Assembly: GCF_904849725.1 (NCBI RefSeq)
Contig: NC_058523.1
Coordinates: forward strand, 204,627,689-204,691,688
Source: Hordeum vulgare subsp. vulgare
Taxonomy: Eukaryota > Streptophyta > Magnoliopsida > Poales > Poaceae
DNA: 64,000 bases
Reading direction: 5' to 3'
Positions 47,690-58,125 of the stretch are shown piece after piece; position 1 is the first letter of the stretch; the number at the start of each line of letters is the position of its first letter. A program made the position numbers and the translations under genes. The notes beneath the pieces were generated by a model. The model did no database searches and was not told where the DNA came from. It worked only from the letters and a program-made list of their open reading frames with translations.

Positions 47690-47932
47690 TCCGCAATGTG
47701 CCGGATTGTGAGGACCCGTTCGACTACGTCGGTTCGTTTGCTTCACGGAGGCATTCTTCTTCCAAGCGGGATCTCAGGCAAGATGGCCATTTCCCCAGAT
47801 ACCATTACTATCATTGCCATGCTAGTTTTATCGCTTCTATCGATTATGTCTCGTTGCCTACCACATGTTAAATATCAGCCTCTCAACAATGCCATGAAAA
47901 CCTTCAACCTGTTCAACCTAGCAAACCACTGA
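47690..47932 (+). other. exon-like open segment in the LARD LTR
   Basis: After TTTGCTTCATCTCGGTAGAG a segment is open in two frames. One ends with a hydrophobic run (DTITIIAMLVLSLLS, then stop after ...NLFNLANH at 47930-47932), the other contains SSSKRDLRQD and HYYHCH. The same segment is open in both LARD-1 LTRs (minus, 23820-24056 and 31920-32156) and largely in LARD-0 (54112-54363). It may be exon 2 of a spliced LTR transcript. I do not know a product. Confidence 0.35.
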
Positions 47933-49460
47933 TTGGCTATGTTACTGCTTGCTTAACCCTGTTGATAGCATTGCTAGTTGCAGGTGCAGATGCTTCCATG
48001 TGAAAACATGGGTTCCTTGTTATATCACCCTATTAAATGCTATTTAATTTAATGCACCTATATACTTGGTAAAAGGTGGAAGGCTCGGCCTTTCTAGCCT
48101 GGTGTTTTGTTCCACCTTTGCCCCCTTAGTTTCGGCTACCGGTGTTATGTTCCATAATTGAGCACTCCTAACACAATCGGGGTTGTTATGGGGACCCCCT
48201 TGATAATTCGTTTTAGATTAAAGCTGGTCTGGCAAGGCCCAACATTGGATCTACATTTTGTTAATTTGAAATGCATAGGGAGTTAGCGCTACCCGAGGAG
48301 TAATTCTACATAATACAGGGAAGGCTAGTGCTGATGGTGCTGGTCCAAAACTAGAGCCATTTGTGGAGCCAACCCGGGGCAACTCGGGAGATTTCTATCA
48401 GGCCACCGTACGCTGTGCTTATCCGTCGTGTCCTGAGAACGAGATACGCGGCTCCTATCAGGATCGTCGACACGCCGGGCGGCCTTGCTCGATTAGTTTT
48501 ACCTTTGACGAGATATCTTGTGCATCGGGATTCCAGTGATGCTTTGGGTAATCTCAGACTTGAGGTTTTCCACTAAGGAACCCGACGAGATCGCGAGTGT
48601 CGTGATCAAGGATTTCTATGGGGCTTGTGGTAAATTGTGATGGACTAGTTGGAGCACCCCTGTAGGGTTAAATCTTTTTGGAAAGTCGGGCCCGCGGTTA
48701 TGTGGCAACATGGAAACTTTGTTTAACACTGGTTCTAGATAACTTGAAGTTGACTTAACTAAAACTTGCCAACTGTGTGCGTAACCGTGACTGTCTCTTT
48801 CGTGAGTTCCTTCTCCGATCGAGAACACGGTGGGGTTATGTCTTACGTAGGTAGGTGTTCAGGATCATTCATTTGATCATCAGTAGTCACGTCCGCTATC
48901 CGTAGATCTTCCCCCCCCTTATTCTTGTACTCGTAAGTTTAGCCACCAAATATATGCTTAGCCGCTGCTGCAACCTCACGACTTAACCATACCTCACCCA
49001 TTAAGCTTTGCTAGTCTTGATACCTTTGGAAATGAGATTGCTGAGTCCCCTGTGGCTCACAGATTACTACAACACCAGTTGCATGTACATGTAAAGGTTA
49101 CTTGACGCGAGCGTGTTGATTGCTCATTTGGAGTTGCTTCTTCTTCTTCTTCATCATCGATCTAGGATGGGTTCCAGGCCGGCAGCCTGGGATAGCAAGG
49201 ATGGACGTCGTTCTTCTTTTTTCGTTTGTTTTCGTCCGTAGTCGGACCCTGCTCTTACTCTTGATGTTTATGTAATGTACTGATGTGACTCTGATGTAGC
49301 TTGTGGCGAGTGTAAGTCAATTCTATTTTATATCTCTTCTTTTCAGTACATGTACTTGTAACGATATCCATTCTTGCGACACGACGAGATGCGCTTCTAT
49401 CCCTGACGAGGCCTTCGTGCCAAATTGAGGATAGGGTCGCATCTTGGGCGTGACACTGAA

Positions 49461-50188
49461 CATAAACTCTTCCACCAAGTAATCCAACTAGCATCAACTA
49501 ATAATAGTAATCAACACTACTAGCAACCTTACAAGTACCAATCGGAGTCGTGAGACGGAGATTGGTTACAAGAGATGAACTAGGGTTTGGAGAGGAGATG
49601 GTGCTGATGAAGATGTTGATGGAGATGACTCCCCTCCGACGAGAGGAGTGTTGGTGATGACGATGGCGACGATTTCCCCCTCCGGGAGGGAAGTTTCCCC
49701 GGCAGGATCGTCCTGCCGGAGCTCTAGATTGGTTCTGCTCAAGTCCCTCCTCGTGGCGGCGGAGAATCCACGAAAAAGCTCCACCTTGATTTTTTTTCTC
49801 GGACGAAACCCTTCATATAGCAAAAGAGGGGGGGCAGTGGGCCACCAGGGTGCCCACAAGCCCTGTTGCCGCGGCCAGGGGGGTAGGCCGCGGCAACCAG
49901 GCTTGTGGGCCCCTGGCAGCTCCCCTCTCACACTTCTTTCGCCCGGTATTTTTTTATATATTCCCAAAAAATCCACGTTGATTTTCAGGGCATTTGGAGT
50001 TGCGCAGAATAGAGGATTAGGACTTGCTCCTTTTCCAGTCCAGAATTCCAACTGCCGGTATTCTCCCTCTTCAAATAAACCTTGCAAAATAAAAGAGAAA
50101 AGGCATAAGTATGGTACCACAAGGTATAATAACAGTCCATGAACCGATAAATATCAACGTGAAAGCATGATGCAAAATGGACGTATCA
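49461..50188 (-). repeat. E3 5' LTR, second part
   Basis: It continues E3 LTR sequence from CATAAACTCTTCC and ends GGACGTATCA before gatcc. A near-perfect hairpin lies at 49842-49920, with inner arms 49866-49876 and 49886-49896 (TTGCCGCGGCC/GGCCGCGGCAA) in the U3 part. Confidence 0.9.
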
Positions 50189-51470
50189 GATCCCAACGTA
50201 TATCAAAGCCAAATTTAATTAACAATGATTTGTAATTTAGTAGTGAGCACAAAGTAACATATATCATACAACAACGAAGTATAACTCTCTTCCTATGCAT
50301 TGGCATGTCATAAAAGAACAATTCATGCACACAAAGTAAAGGCCAATGCATAATATAAACCATTTCTGGCAATTTTATCATATTGGCAACATAGAGAGGC
50401 GGAGATGTAGTTCCTCTCTTGTAATAATTGCAAGTAGGAGCAACAAACACATGCATATTATATCTATCAAAATCATCATGTGTAATAGTAAAAGGCAACC
50501 CATCTATATAATCCTTAATAAGTGCAAACTGCTCCAATATAGTGTAGTTGGGAGAATTCAAAAATATAATAGGACTATCATGTGTGGGTGCAATAGCAAC
50601 AATTTCATTCTTAACATAAGGAACTATAGCAAGTTCATCTCCATAATCATCATTCATATTGGCATCATGGCCACAAGCATAGCAAGCATCAAGTTCATCA
50701 AAAAGGGATATTTCAAACAAATCCAAGGGATCATAGAAATTATCATAGCATTCATCCTTCGGTAAGCACGAAGGGAAATGAAACAATGTATGAGCTGAAG
50801 AGTTACTCTCATTAAAAGGTGGGCACGGGTAGCTAATCCGCTCTTCCTCCTTTTGTTCTTCGCTCTCCTCCTCATCTTTTTCATCCAATGAGCTCACAGT
50901 GTCATCAATTTCTTCTTCCATAGATTCCTGCAAAATATTAGTCTCTTCTTGGATAGCGGAGACTTTCTCAATAAATCGATCAATATGGGCATTATATTCA
51001 TAACTGGCATAACAATAATGAAGCATAGCCAAATTTTGAGATCGGTAAACAACATCATCATAATCTTCATACTTTTCTAACAAAGCTTCCATTTCATAAG
51101 CACCCTTAAAATCAACAAACTCTTCTATTTGTTCCACATCATAGTAATCATATATACCATTATCATAAGAAGCCAAGGTTTCATTATCATTAAATTTACA
51201 TGAAAAGGGAAGGTGTTTAGCCTTCATCCTAGAGCAACAAGTAATATCATATCTCAAGCATAGATTCCAAGCATACCATTTCAACATATGAATTTGATCC
51301 CATAATAGTTCCCCTTTTTTGAGTCAAACGATAATCCCTAAAGTATTCACGTTGATCCAACATGTCTCCCTTTATATAATTGAATGGGTTTTTCCCAGGA
51401 TTATTAAAGTAGTGCATAATATCTTCCACATAATGAGCATCGAGGGTTTTAGGAGGTTACCCATCTCCAT
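50189..51470 (-). pseudogene. E2 acidic protein of unknown function, broken
   Basis: The main frame runs from Met 51287 to the E3 border at 50193; the apparent last residues beyond it come from the E3 LTR. The N-terminal part lies in other frames (51247-51429, and a short Met-containing start near 51470), so at least two indels occurred. Visible features are MLKWYAWNLCLRYDI, an Asp/Tyr-rich region, a Glu-rich acidic run (about residues 121-150), Cys/Asp-rich segments and no known enzyme motif. It has no capsid, protease or RT signature. It is the only protein of E2; related Triticeae elements (Sabrina group) carry a similar unassigned protein. Confidence 0.65.
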
Positions 51471-51611
51471 GAGTAGCAAGTATACCTAATTATTTTGGTA
51501 TTTCGTGTTCCATATCCATAACTAAAGATAGAGAACAACTTCAACGGCAAATAAAATCTACTTAGTGATAAAGCAAACAAGCACACATGAAAATATTCAC
51601 CCCACGCTATT

Positions 51612-51630
51612 GCTCCCCAGCAAAATGCCA
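51612..51630 (-). other. E2 primer binding site, degenerate
   Basis: TGGCATTTTGCTGGGGAGC in element sense lies eleven bases after the LTR end. It is the tRNA-Asp-type site with several changes, as expected in an old copy. Confidence 0.65.
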
Positions 51631-51641
51631 GAAAAAGGTCT

Positions 51642-53157
51642 TGATAACCCACAAGTATAGGGGACAATTGTAGACTTTCTTGATAAGTAAGAGTGTCGAA
51701 CCCAACGAGGAGCTAAAGGTAGAACAAATATTCCCTCAAGTTCTATCGACCACCGATACAACCCTACGCACGCTTAACGTTCACTTTACCTAGAACAAGT
51801 ATGAGACTATAAGTACTTTGTAGGCATGTTAGGATAGGTTTGCAAGAAAATAAAGAACACGTAAATAAAAACTAGGGGTTGCTAAGATAAAGAAACAACT
51901 AAGTTGGTCTTAGTAGAGATCTTTTTGTCACAAGAAGGTTTATTTGTCCCTAGGCAATCGATAACTAGACTAGTAAGCATTATTGCAATTTTATATGAGG
52001 GAGAGGCAAAAGCTAACATAGTTTCTCTACCTGGATCATATGCACTTATGATTGGAAATCTAGCAAGCATCCGCAACTACTAAAGATCATCAAGGTAAAA
52101 CACAACCATAGCATTGTAAGGTATCAAGTCCTCTTTATTCCCATACGCAAACAACCTACTTACTCGGGTATGTGCTTCTGTCACTCACGCCACCCACCAT
52201 AAGCGAATCATAAACATATTGCAAACCCTACAACGGGGATCCCTCACACTTGCGCGACATACAGAGCACCATAGGATACCACCAATAATAAAACATGCAA
52301 CTCAAACCAATCATGATCATCAATCAACCCATAGGACAAAACTGATCTACTCAAACATCCTAGGATAGCCATACATCATTGGGAAATAATATGTAGCGTT
52401 GAGCACCATGTTTAAGTAAAGATTAGAGCGGGGAGAAGGGGTGTTACACCACTGCATAGAAGGGGGGAGAGAGTTGGTGATGACGGCGGCGAAGTTGTTG
52501 GTGTAGATCGCCGTCACAATGATGGCCCCGGCGGTGTTCTGGTGCCACCAGGAGAGAGGGGGAGAGAGACCCCCTTATTCTTCTTCTTACTTGGCCTCAC
52601 CTAGATGGGAGAAGGGTTTCCCCTCTAGTCCTTGGCCTCCATGGCGGAGGAGGGGCCAGATCCTCTCCGATATTAGATCTCTCTCTGTTTCCTTCTCTTT
52701 GTGCGTTCCAGATTCTCGCGTTTCACCGTTCCTTATATTACCGGAGATCCATAACTCCGATTCGACTGAAATTTTAACACGATTTTTATATGGAAATTAG
52801 CTTTCTGGCGGAGAAAGAAGGGCACCAACCGCCTTACGGGGTGGCCACAAGCCTGCCAGGCGCGACCTACCCCCTAGGTCGTGTCGCTCTGGCTTGTGGC
52901 CCCCTCGGGCACCGCCTTCTGTTGATTCCACTTCCCAAAATTCACAAATATTCCAAAAAAAGTTTTTATCCCATTTGGACTTCGTTTGATATGGATTTTC
53001 TGCGAAACAGAAAACATGCAACAAACAAGAACTGACACTGGGCACTGGATCAATGTGTTAGTCCCAAAAATAGTATAAAAGTTGCCAAAAGTATATAAAA
53101 GTTGTAGATTATTGGCATGAAACAATCAAAAATAATAGATACGATGGAGACGTATGA
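51642..53157 (-). repeat. E2 5' LTR (1516 bp)
   Basis: It starts TGATAACCCACAAGTATAGG and ends GAGACGTATGA (TATCA expected, one change). It retains the U3 hairpin (GGCCACAAGCC 52843-52853 with GGCTTGTGGCC 52891-52901), of which the left arm and loop are missing in the 3' LTR. Confidence 0.85.
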
Positions 53158-53162
53158 CGCTG

Positions 53163-55685
53163 CAGTGGCCTTTAAGTATCCTTGCATCGAGCACGGGAGC
53201 GAGGAGCGCTCGCCCAAGTCGCCTGTCAGCCGAGATCACCCTCGCATGGGCGAGCTTCCTCACAACCCAATTGGCCCCATCGCCAACTCCAGCTCCAGAT
53301 CCACCGGCCCAAGGCCCAAGGTGAGCGCCACCTCCAAGTCCGACGCCGCGTGCGTCATTTAGCTATCAAACGCCCAGCCCTGTTTTGGCATAGTAGAGAG
53401 AAATCGGCCTGATTCGTTCTTTTTCGTTTAACGAATTTGCGTAATATAAGGAAAATGCATTATTTTAAAACATTCGTAACTTTTAAACCGTGCGACGGAT
53501 CAGAATAGTTTATATATGTAAAACATGTAGAATTTCGCATAGATTCGTGTTTTCTAACTCTCATGCACATTTATATCTGTTTAACATGTTGTTTCCATTG
53601 GTTTGTGTGACAACGTGTTAAAAACGGTTTAAGTCGTAGCTAGTTAACTGAGCTCCGTTGGAGATGAGCTATATATGTAAACCGACTAGAATGACATATA
53701 GTTTCACGAGAACCACTTTGTTTTGCCGTTTAACAAACATAAAATGTGTTAGGTCAGATCTGGACAGATTTCGAGGTAACACATGCGGTCAGTTCGGAGA
53801 TGTTATATGATGTTTCCGACCCCATTTAAAATGCCTAGATAGGTAGTTTAATTATGCTTCACCACTTGCCATGTTTAACAAAATTTAATACTGCCATGTA
53901 AATAAGCGGGATCGAAATAAATAATTAAAATGTGGAGTTTCGTCAATATGCAACTCGTTTTATATTCAGCTTCACTTAATGTGTAGTATTTGATTGCTGT
54001 GATTTGCCATGCCATGTCTTGCATAATTGAACAAATCATGCATCATGTTCTGGTGTGCATCGTACTCTGCATGTGCCGTGGTGAATATCTTGTGTTGATT
54101 GTTCTTTCGGTTTGCTTCATCTCAATAGAGTTCCGCAAGCGTGTCGGAATGTGAGGATCCGTTCCACTACGTCGGTTCGTGTGCTTCACGTATTCGTTCT
54201 TCTTCCAAGCGGGATCTCAGGCAAGATGATCCTTTCCCTAGATACCATTACTATCATTGCCATGTTGGTTGTTTCATTTCTATCGCTATGTCTCGATGCC
54301 TACCACCTGTTTAATAAGCCTCCCAACATTGCCATGAACACCTTCAACCTTTGTACAACTTAGCAAACCACTAATTGGCTATGTTACCGCTTGCTTAACC
54401 ATTGGATAGCGTTGCTAGTTGCAGGTGCAATTGCTTCCGTGTGATAACATGGGTTCCTTGTTATATCACCTTATTATGCTAATTAATTTACTGCACCTAT
54501 ATAATTGGTAAAAGGTGGAAGGCTCGACTTTCTACCCTGGTGTTTGTTCCACCTTTTCCGCCCTTAGTTTTGGCTACCGATGTTATATTCCATAATTGAG
54601 TGCTCCTAACACGATCAGGGTTGTTATGGGGACCCCCTTGATAATTCGTCCTATATTAAAACTGGTCTAGCAAGGCCCAACTTTGGTACTATAGTTGCCT
54701 AATTAACTAATGAACCGCATAGGATTTGATCTCCCCGTGGATAATTAATCAACCCCCGGGCCAGTGTTCCTCATGAGTGTTGGTCCAAAACGGGTTGAGT
54801 GCGGGGCCACCGCGAGGAAACTTGAGGTTTGATTTTACTCGTAGATAGTCCCAAACGGTCGTGTCCTCAGAACAAGATACGCGGCTCCTGTCGAGTTCAT
54901 CAACACGTCGGGTGGCCTTGCTGGATTAGTTTTACCTTCTATGAAATATCTTGTGCATCGGGATTCCGGTGATGCTTTGGGTTATCTCAGAGTTGAGGTT
55001 TTCCACTAAGGAATTCGAGGAGATCACGAGTTTGGTGATCAAGGCTTTCTATTCGGTTGAGGACATGGTGGGGTTATGTCTGACGTTATTGCGTGTTCAG
55101 GATCATTCATTTTATCATCATTAGACATGTTCTTTATGCATAGATCTTTCCCCTCTTATTCTTGTACTCGTAAGTTACCACCTCAAATAAATGCTTAGAC
55201 GCTTGTTGCAACCTCACCACTTAACCATTCCTCACCCATTAAGCTTTGCTAGTCTTGATACCTTTGGAAATGAGATTGCTGAGTCCCTGTGGCTCACACA
55301 TTGCTACAACAACAGTTGTAGGTACAGGTAAAGAAATACTTGACGCGAGCGCGTTGATTGTTCATTTGGAGTTTTTTCTTCTTCATCATCATCGATCTAG
55401 GATGGGTTTCATGCCGGCAGCCTGGATCGCAAGGATGGACGTCGTTCTTTTATCATTTGTTTTCATCCGTAGTCGGACCCTGCTCTTCTTCATGAGGACA
55501 GGATATTGCTGTATAGATGTGATCTTGATGTAGCTTGTGGCGAGTGTAAGCCAACTCCTTATGCTCATCTTTTCAATACATGTACCGGTAACGATATCCA
55601 TTCTTGTGAAACAACAAGATGCGTTTATATCCCTGTCGAGGCCCTCGCGCCAAAATAAGGATAGGACCTCATCTTGGGCGTTACA
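53163..55685 (+). repeat. LARD-0 5' LTR, second part
   Basis: It is homologous to the rest of the LARD LTR: the GC-rich end with donor-like AAG|GTGAG (53321), then the segment matching LARD-2 from about 47200 to 49455 with gaps. About 1 kb is missing after the donor-like site, and a further 190 bp near 55045 (including the CCCCTGYAGGG motif). It ends ATCTTGGGCGTTACA. With 8636-9718 it makes an LTR of about 3.6 kb. Confidence 0.8.
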
Positions 55686-55688
55686 AGT

Positions 55689-55700
55689 TGGTATCAGAGC
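55689..55700 (+). other. LARD-0 primer binding site (tRNA-iMet type)
   Basis: TGGTATCAGAGC lies three bases after the LTR end GTTACA. It fixes the plus orientation of LARD-0. Confidence 0.85.
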
Positions 55701-57813
55701 AGTACCAACCTAGGAGCCCCTTGATTGATCGAACTTGGTCGAGTCGAGTCTAGTGAAAGATTGCTTTGAGTCTAGTTCTATATCGGAGAGTGGGATTCTT
55801 TTTCTCCTCTTCTATGCTCTGGTGAGGAATCTTGACATAAGAATTTTAATTCTACTCCTCTTCTCACTCAAATATTTGGGGTCACGCGGATATTGTTGAA
55901 ATCTATATGATGTCGATGTGACGGAGTTCTGATTTGGTGCATCCTGTCTGACTTGATTTCTTCCGGGGAGTTGAGCTCCACGGGATTCTTGAGCACATCG
56001 TTATCATTCACATTTCTTGGTATCCCAGGGCGGAGGATGTTCGAAATTTCTTCAATACTAGTAGTGGCGAGAGGAGCCCGGCTTCCCCAGTACTGGTGGA
56101 GATAGGTCCGGATGTATCGCCATACTTAGTATCATTGTGATTATGAGGGTCTAAGATAGATGAGGTTCCGAGATTCTGGTTATGTGTTGACGGATGTGAT
56201 ACACTGGACGGGTTAGAAGCTAGGAGTTAAGTGATGAATTTCTCCTTGTATCCGTGGACCCGATTGCATGATAGAAATTTTGGGAGTTTTTAGGTGGGAA
56301 TTCAAGTAGTTACTTATAGGTCAATCTTCCAACAGATGCATGACGTGAGGTTGGGGTTCGACATCTAGTGGATTAGTTTGTTCACAGTCGTCTTACAACG
56401 GTTCTCGTTGTGTCTTAAAGACTCCTTGTAGCTTGCTACGACTCGGGGACGCTTCGTATGTCATGTGCACGGCCTTGTACATGATGGCTACTATAGGATA
56501 GAGCCCGTGCGATCCTATAAAATATCGGACGAAATCTCTGTCATGAATTTGTTTCGGCTTGTTTCATAAGCCTCATCCTTTGTTTTGTTGGAGTATGGTA
56601 ATTTGAGTTGCTTCGACGTCAAGTGGTGAATTCATAACTTTCCAAGAGGTGTTCTCATATTTTTATGGAAATGCAAATTCTTTTGCTCAATCAAGTTGTC
56701 TTTTTCAATTCTTCTCAACAAGAGTCGTCATGTCAATTCTTTTTCATCCAGTGTGCTTCTCTTCAAGTCAATTCTATCCTTTTTCAAGATTTTCAAGATC
56801 AATCTCTCATTTCTTTTTGGAGTTCATCTCATCTGTCCAAAGTTGTCTTTGTTTTCCCCGCCTCTCGCCCTTTTCTTCAGTGATTCAATTATCACCCAAG
56901 TGCATCTATTTCATGATGTTTCCACTATCTTTTATCCTATATCGTATCCGGTGATTCATTGTGAAGATTCCCAAGAGTTCTAAGTTCATCATTTTTTCAT
57001 TCTTGTTCTCTTTTTCGGTGAATTCAATTCAAGCCCTCGGTCTTCATCATATCCTTTTAATCCTTTAAATTCTTTCCATATTGGTAATTATTATCCAAGC
57101 CTTTCTTGTTTTTCATCTCTCTCTATTCTATCCGGAGTGTTGAAGATATCTGAGAAGTTTCTTGTTTTCAATCCTTTCAATTATTTTGAGGTTCTCACCT
57201 CATCAAGTTTTCTTTATATCGGTGCAATATCTCTCTTCCTAAGCAATTGTTTCAAGAGTGGTTTCTTTGAGTGGGCCCATAACCCATGGGATTTTCCCAG
57301 GATCTTACCTCTCTCTTCTAATTTTTTCCGGAGATCTCAAGCTCTTTTCTTATATGACGTAAGTATGATTTTCATCAGTCATATTCCTTCTCCAAGATCG
57401 TTTCATATTCATTATTTTCATATTTGGCCCAACCTTTCATTCTTTAGTATTCCGGAGTGTCTCAGTTATTCTTGGTGGTGTTCTCCTCATCATTTTTCAA
57501 CTTGGTGGACCGAAGAAGTGATTCTCTTAATCTTGCTCCATTATTGTGAAGATTGTCATCTTAGCTCGTGCTATCTTCTCAATTGTTTTCAATATGAGTG
57601 ATTCCTTTCCATATCTATATGGTGCATTTCAGAGTTGTTTTTATTTCTTGATCCTCCAAAGGCCATCATTTCAGAAGATTTCTTCGTTCTCAGCTTTCAG
57701 TTTTCATTCTCAAATTCTTCTCAATTTTTGTATTTTCATTAGTCTCACAATTATTCTGGTTCCTTGTCCATGTTTCTTCTAGGTGGATCATGGTCTCTTC
57801 ATTCTCAAGTATA
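55701..57813 (+). other. LARD-0 internal domain, non-coding, pyrimidine-rich
   Basis: It is homologous and collinear with LARD-1 30385 down to about 28270. The first 900 bp are mixed composition and include the shared hairpin motif (56419-56444). From about 56630 on the plus strand is rich in T and C (TTCTCATTCTC-type text), mirroring the purine-rich plus strand of LARD-1. Frames up to 154 codons here do not match frames in LARD-1. Copia DNA interrupts it at 57814. Confidence 0.75.
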
Positions 57814-58105
57814 TGTTGGAAATATGCCCTAGAGGCAATAATAAAATGGTTATTATCATATTTCCTTGTTCATGATAATCGTCTATTGTTCAAGCAATAA
57901 TTGTATTAACAGGAAACAGTAATACATGTGTGAATAAATAGATCACAATGTGTCCCTAGCAAGCCTCTAGTTGGCTAGCTCGTTAGTCAATAGATGATCA
58001 TGGTTTCCTGATCATGGGCATTAGATGTCATTGATAATGGGATCACATCATTGGGAGAATGATGTGATAGACAAGACCCAATCCTAAGCATAGCACTAGA
58101 TCGTA
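57814..58105 (+). repeat. truncated Copia LTR (first 292 bp)
   Basis: It begins TGTTGGAAATATGCCCTAG, identical in start to the complete LTR at 59826, and follows it closely up to GATCGTA. There the LTR stops and pol sequence begins after a 20-bp filler. It is the 5' border of a Copia insertion into LARD-0. Confidence 0.88.
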
Positions 58106-58125
58106 TTGATAACGGGATCACATCA
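58106..58125 (+). other. templated filler at the Copia deletion junction
   Basis: The 20 bases TTGATAACGGGATCACATCA separate LTR from pol. They copy LTR sequence found about 75 bases upstream (starting near 58031) with one difference. Confidence 0.75.

Larger units (their letters stand above)
44491..49455 (+). mobile_element. LARD-2: solo LTR (4965 bp)
   Basis: It starts TGTGGCAGCCCGATG and ends TTGGGCGTGACA with a perfect 5-bp duplication and no internal domain. It is homologous along its length to the LARD-1 LTRs (opposite strand) and to LARD-0. In order it holds a TATA box (45051), a GC-rich block (45060-45740), a donor-like GAG|GTGAGTAG (45747), a 113-bp tandem duplication (45891-46116), an acceptor-like segment before 47690, an open segment to 47932, a CCCCTGTAGGGTTA motif (48657) and TTGCTGAGTCC near 49040. 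A segment around 48250-48400 is diverged from LARD-1. Confidence 0.9.
18289..50188 (-). mobile_element. E3: autonomous-type Athila-like Gypsy element (degenerate)
   Basis: LTRs are 18289-19819 (1531 bp) and 43685-44490 plus 49461-50188 (1534 bp after removing a solo LTR). There is a perfect tRNA-Asp-type primer site at 43656-43673, gag-pol on the minus strand (43458 to 22126, interrupted by LARD-1), a downstream small ORF (21355-21771), and a polypurine tract at 19820. About 14 differences are visible in the first 250 aligned LTR bases, so it is younger than E2. It inserted in the E2 coding frame. It is the only element here with a full Gypsy enzyme set, but is broken by stops, a frameshift and the LARD insertion. 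Confidence 0.9.
9719..53157 (-). mobile_element. E2: Sabrina-like Gypsy element, carries E3 and a family B solo LTR
   Basis: LTRs are 9719-11164 and 51642-53157. A degenerate primer site lies at 51612-51630, and a polypurine tract at 11165. The element's own internal DNA is 11165-12774, 16931-18288 and 50194-51641, about 4.4 kb in all; everything else is nested. It encodes one acidic protein and no gag or pol, so it is non-autonomous. Flanks are caccg (9714-9718) and cgctg (53158-53162). They do not match exactly, but each differs from cgccg by one CpG transition, as expected of an old methylated duplication. Confidence 0.8.
8636..57813 (+). mobile_element. LARD-0: old non-coding long-LTR element, base of the stack, interrupted
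   Basis: The 5' LTR starts TGTAACATCCCG at 8636, is interrupted by E2 (9719-53157) and ends GCGTTACA at 55685. Primer site TGGTATCAGAGC follows at 55689, then a non-coding internal domain up to 57813, where Copia DNA is inserted. The rest would lie beyond the window. LTR and internal sequence are recognisably homologous to LARD-1 and LARD-2 but more diverged and with large deletions, so this is the oldest copy. The architecture (about 4-5 kb LTRs, about 3.3 kb internal without genes) fits LARD elements of the Sukkula/Erika type; the family name is tentative. Confidence 0.75.
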
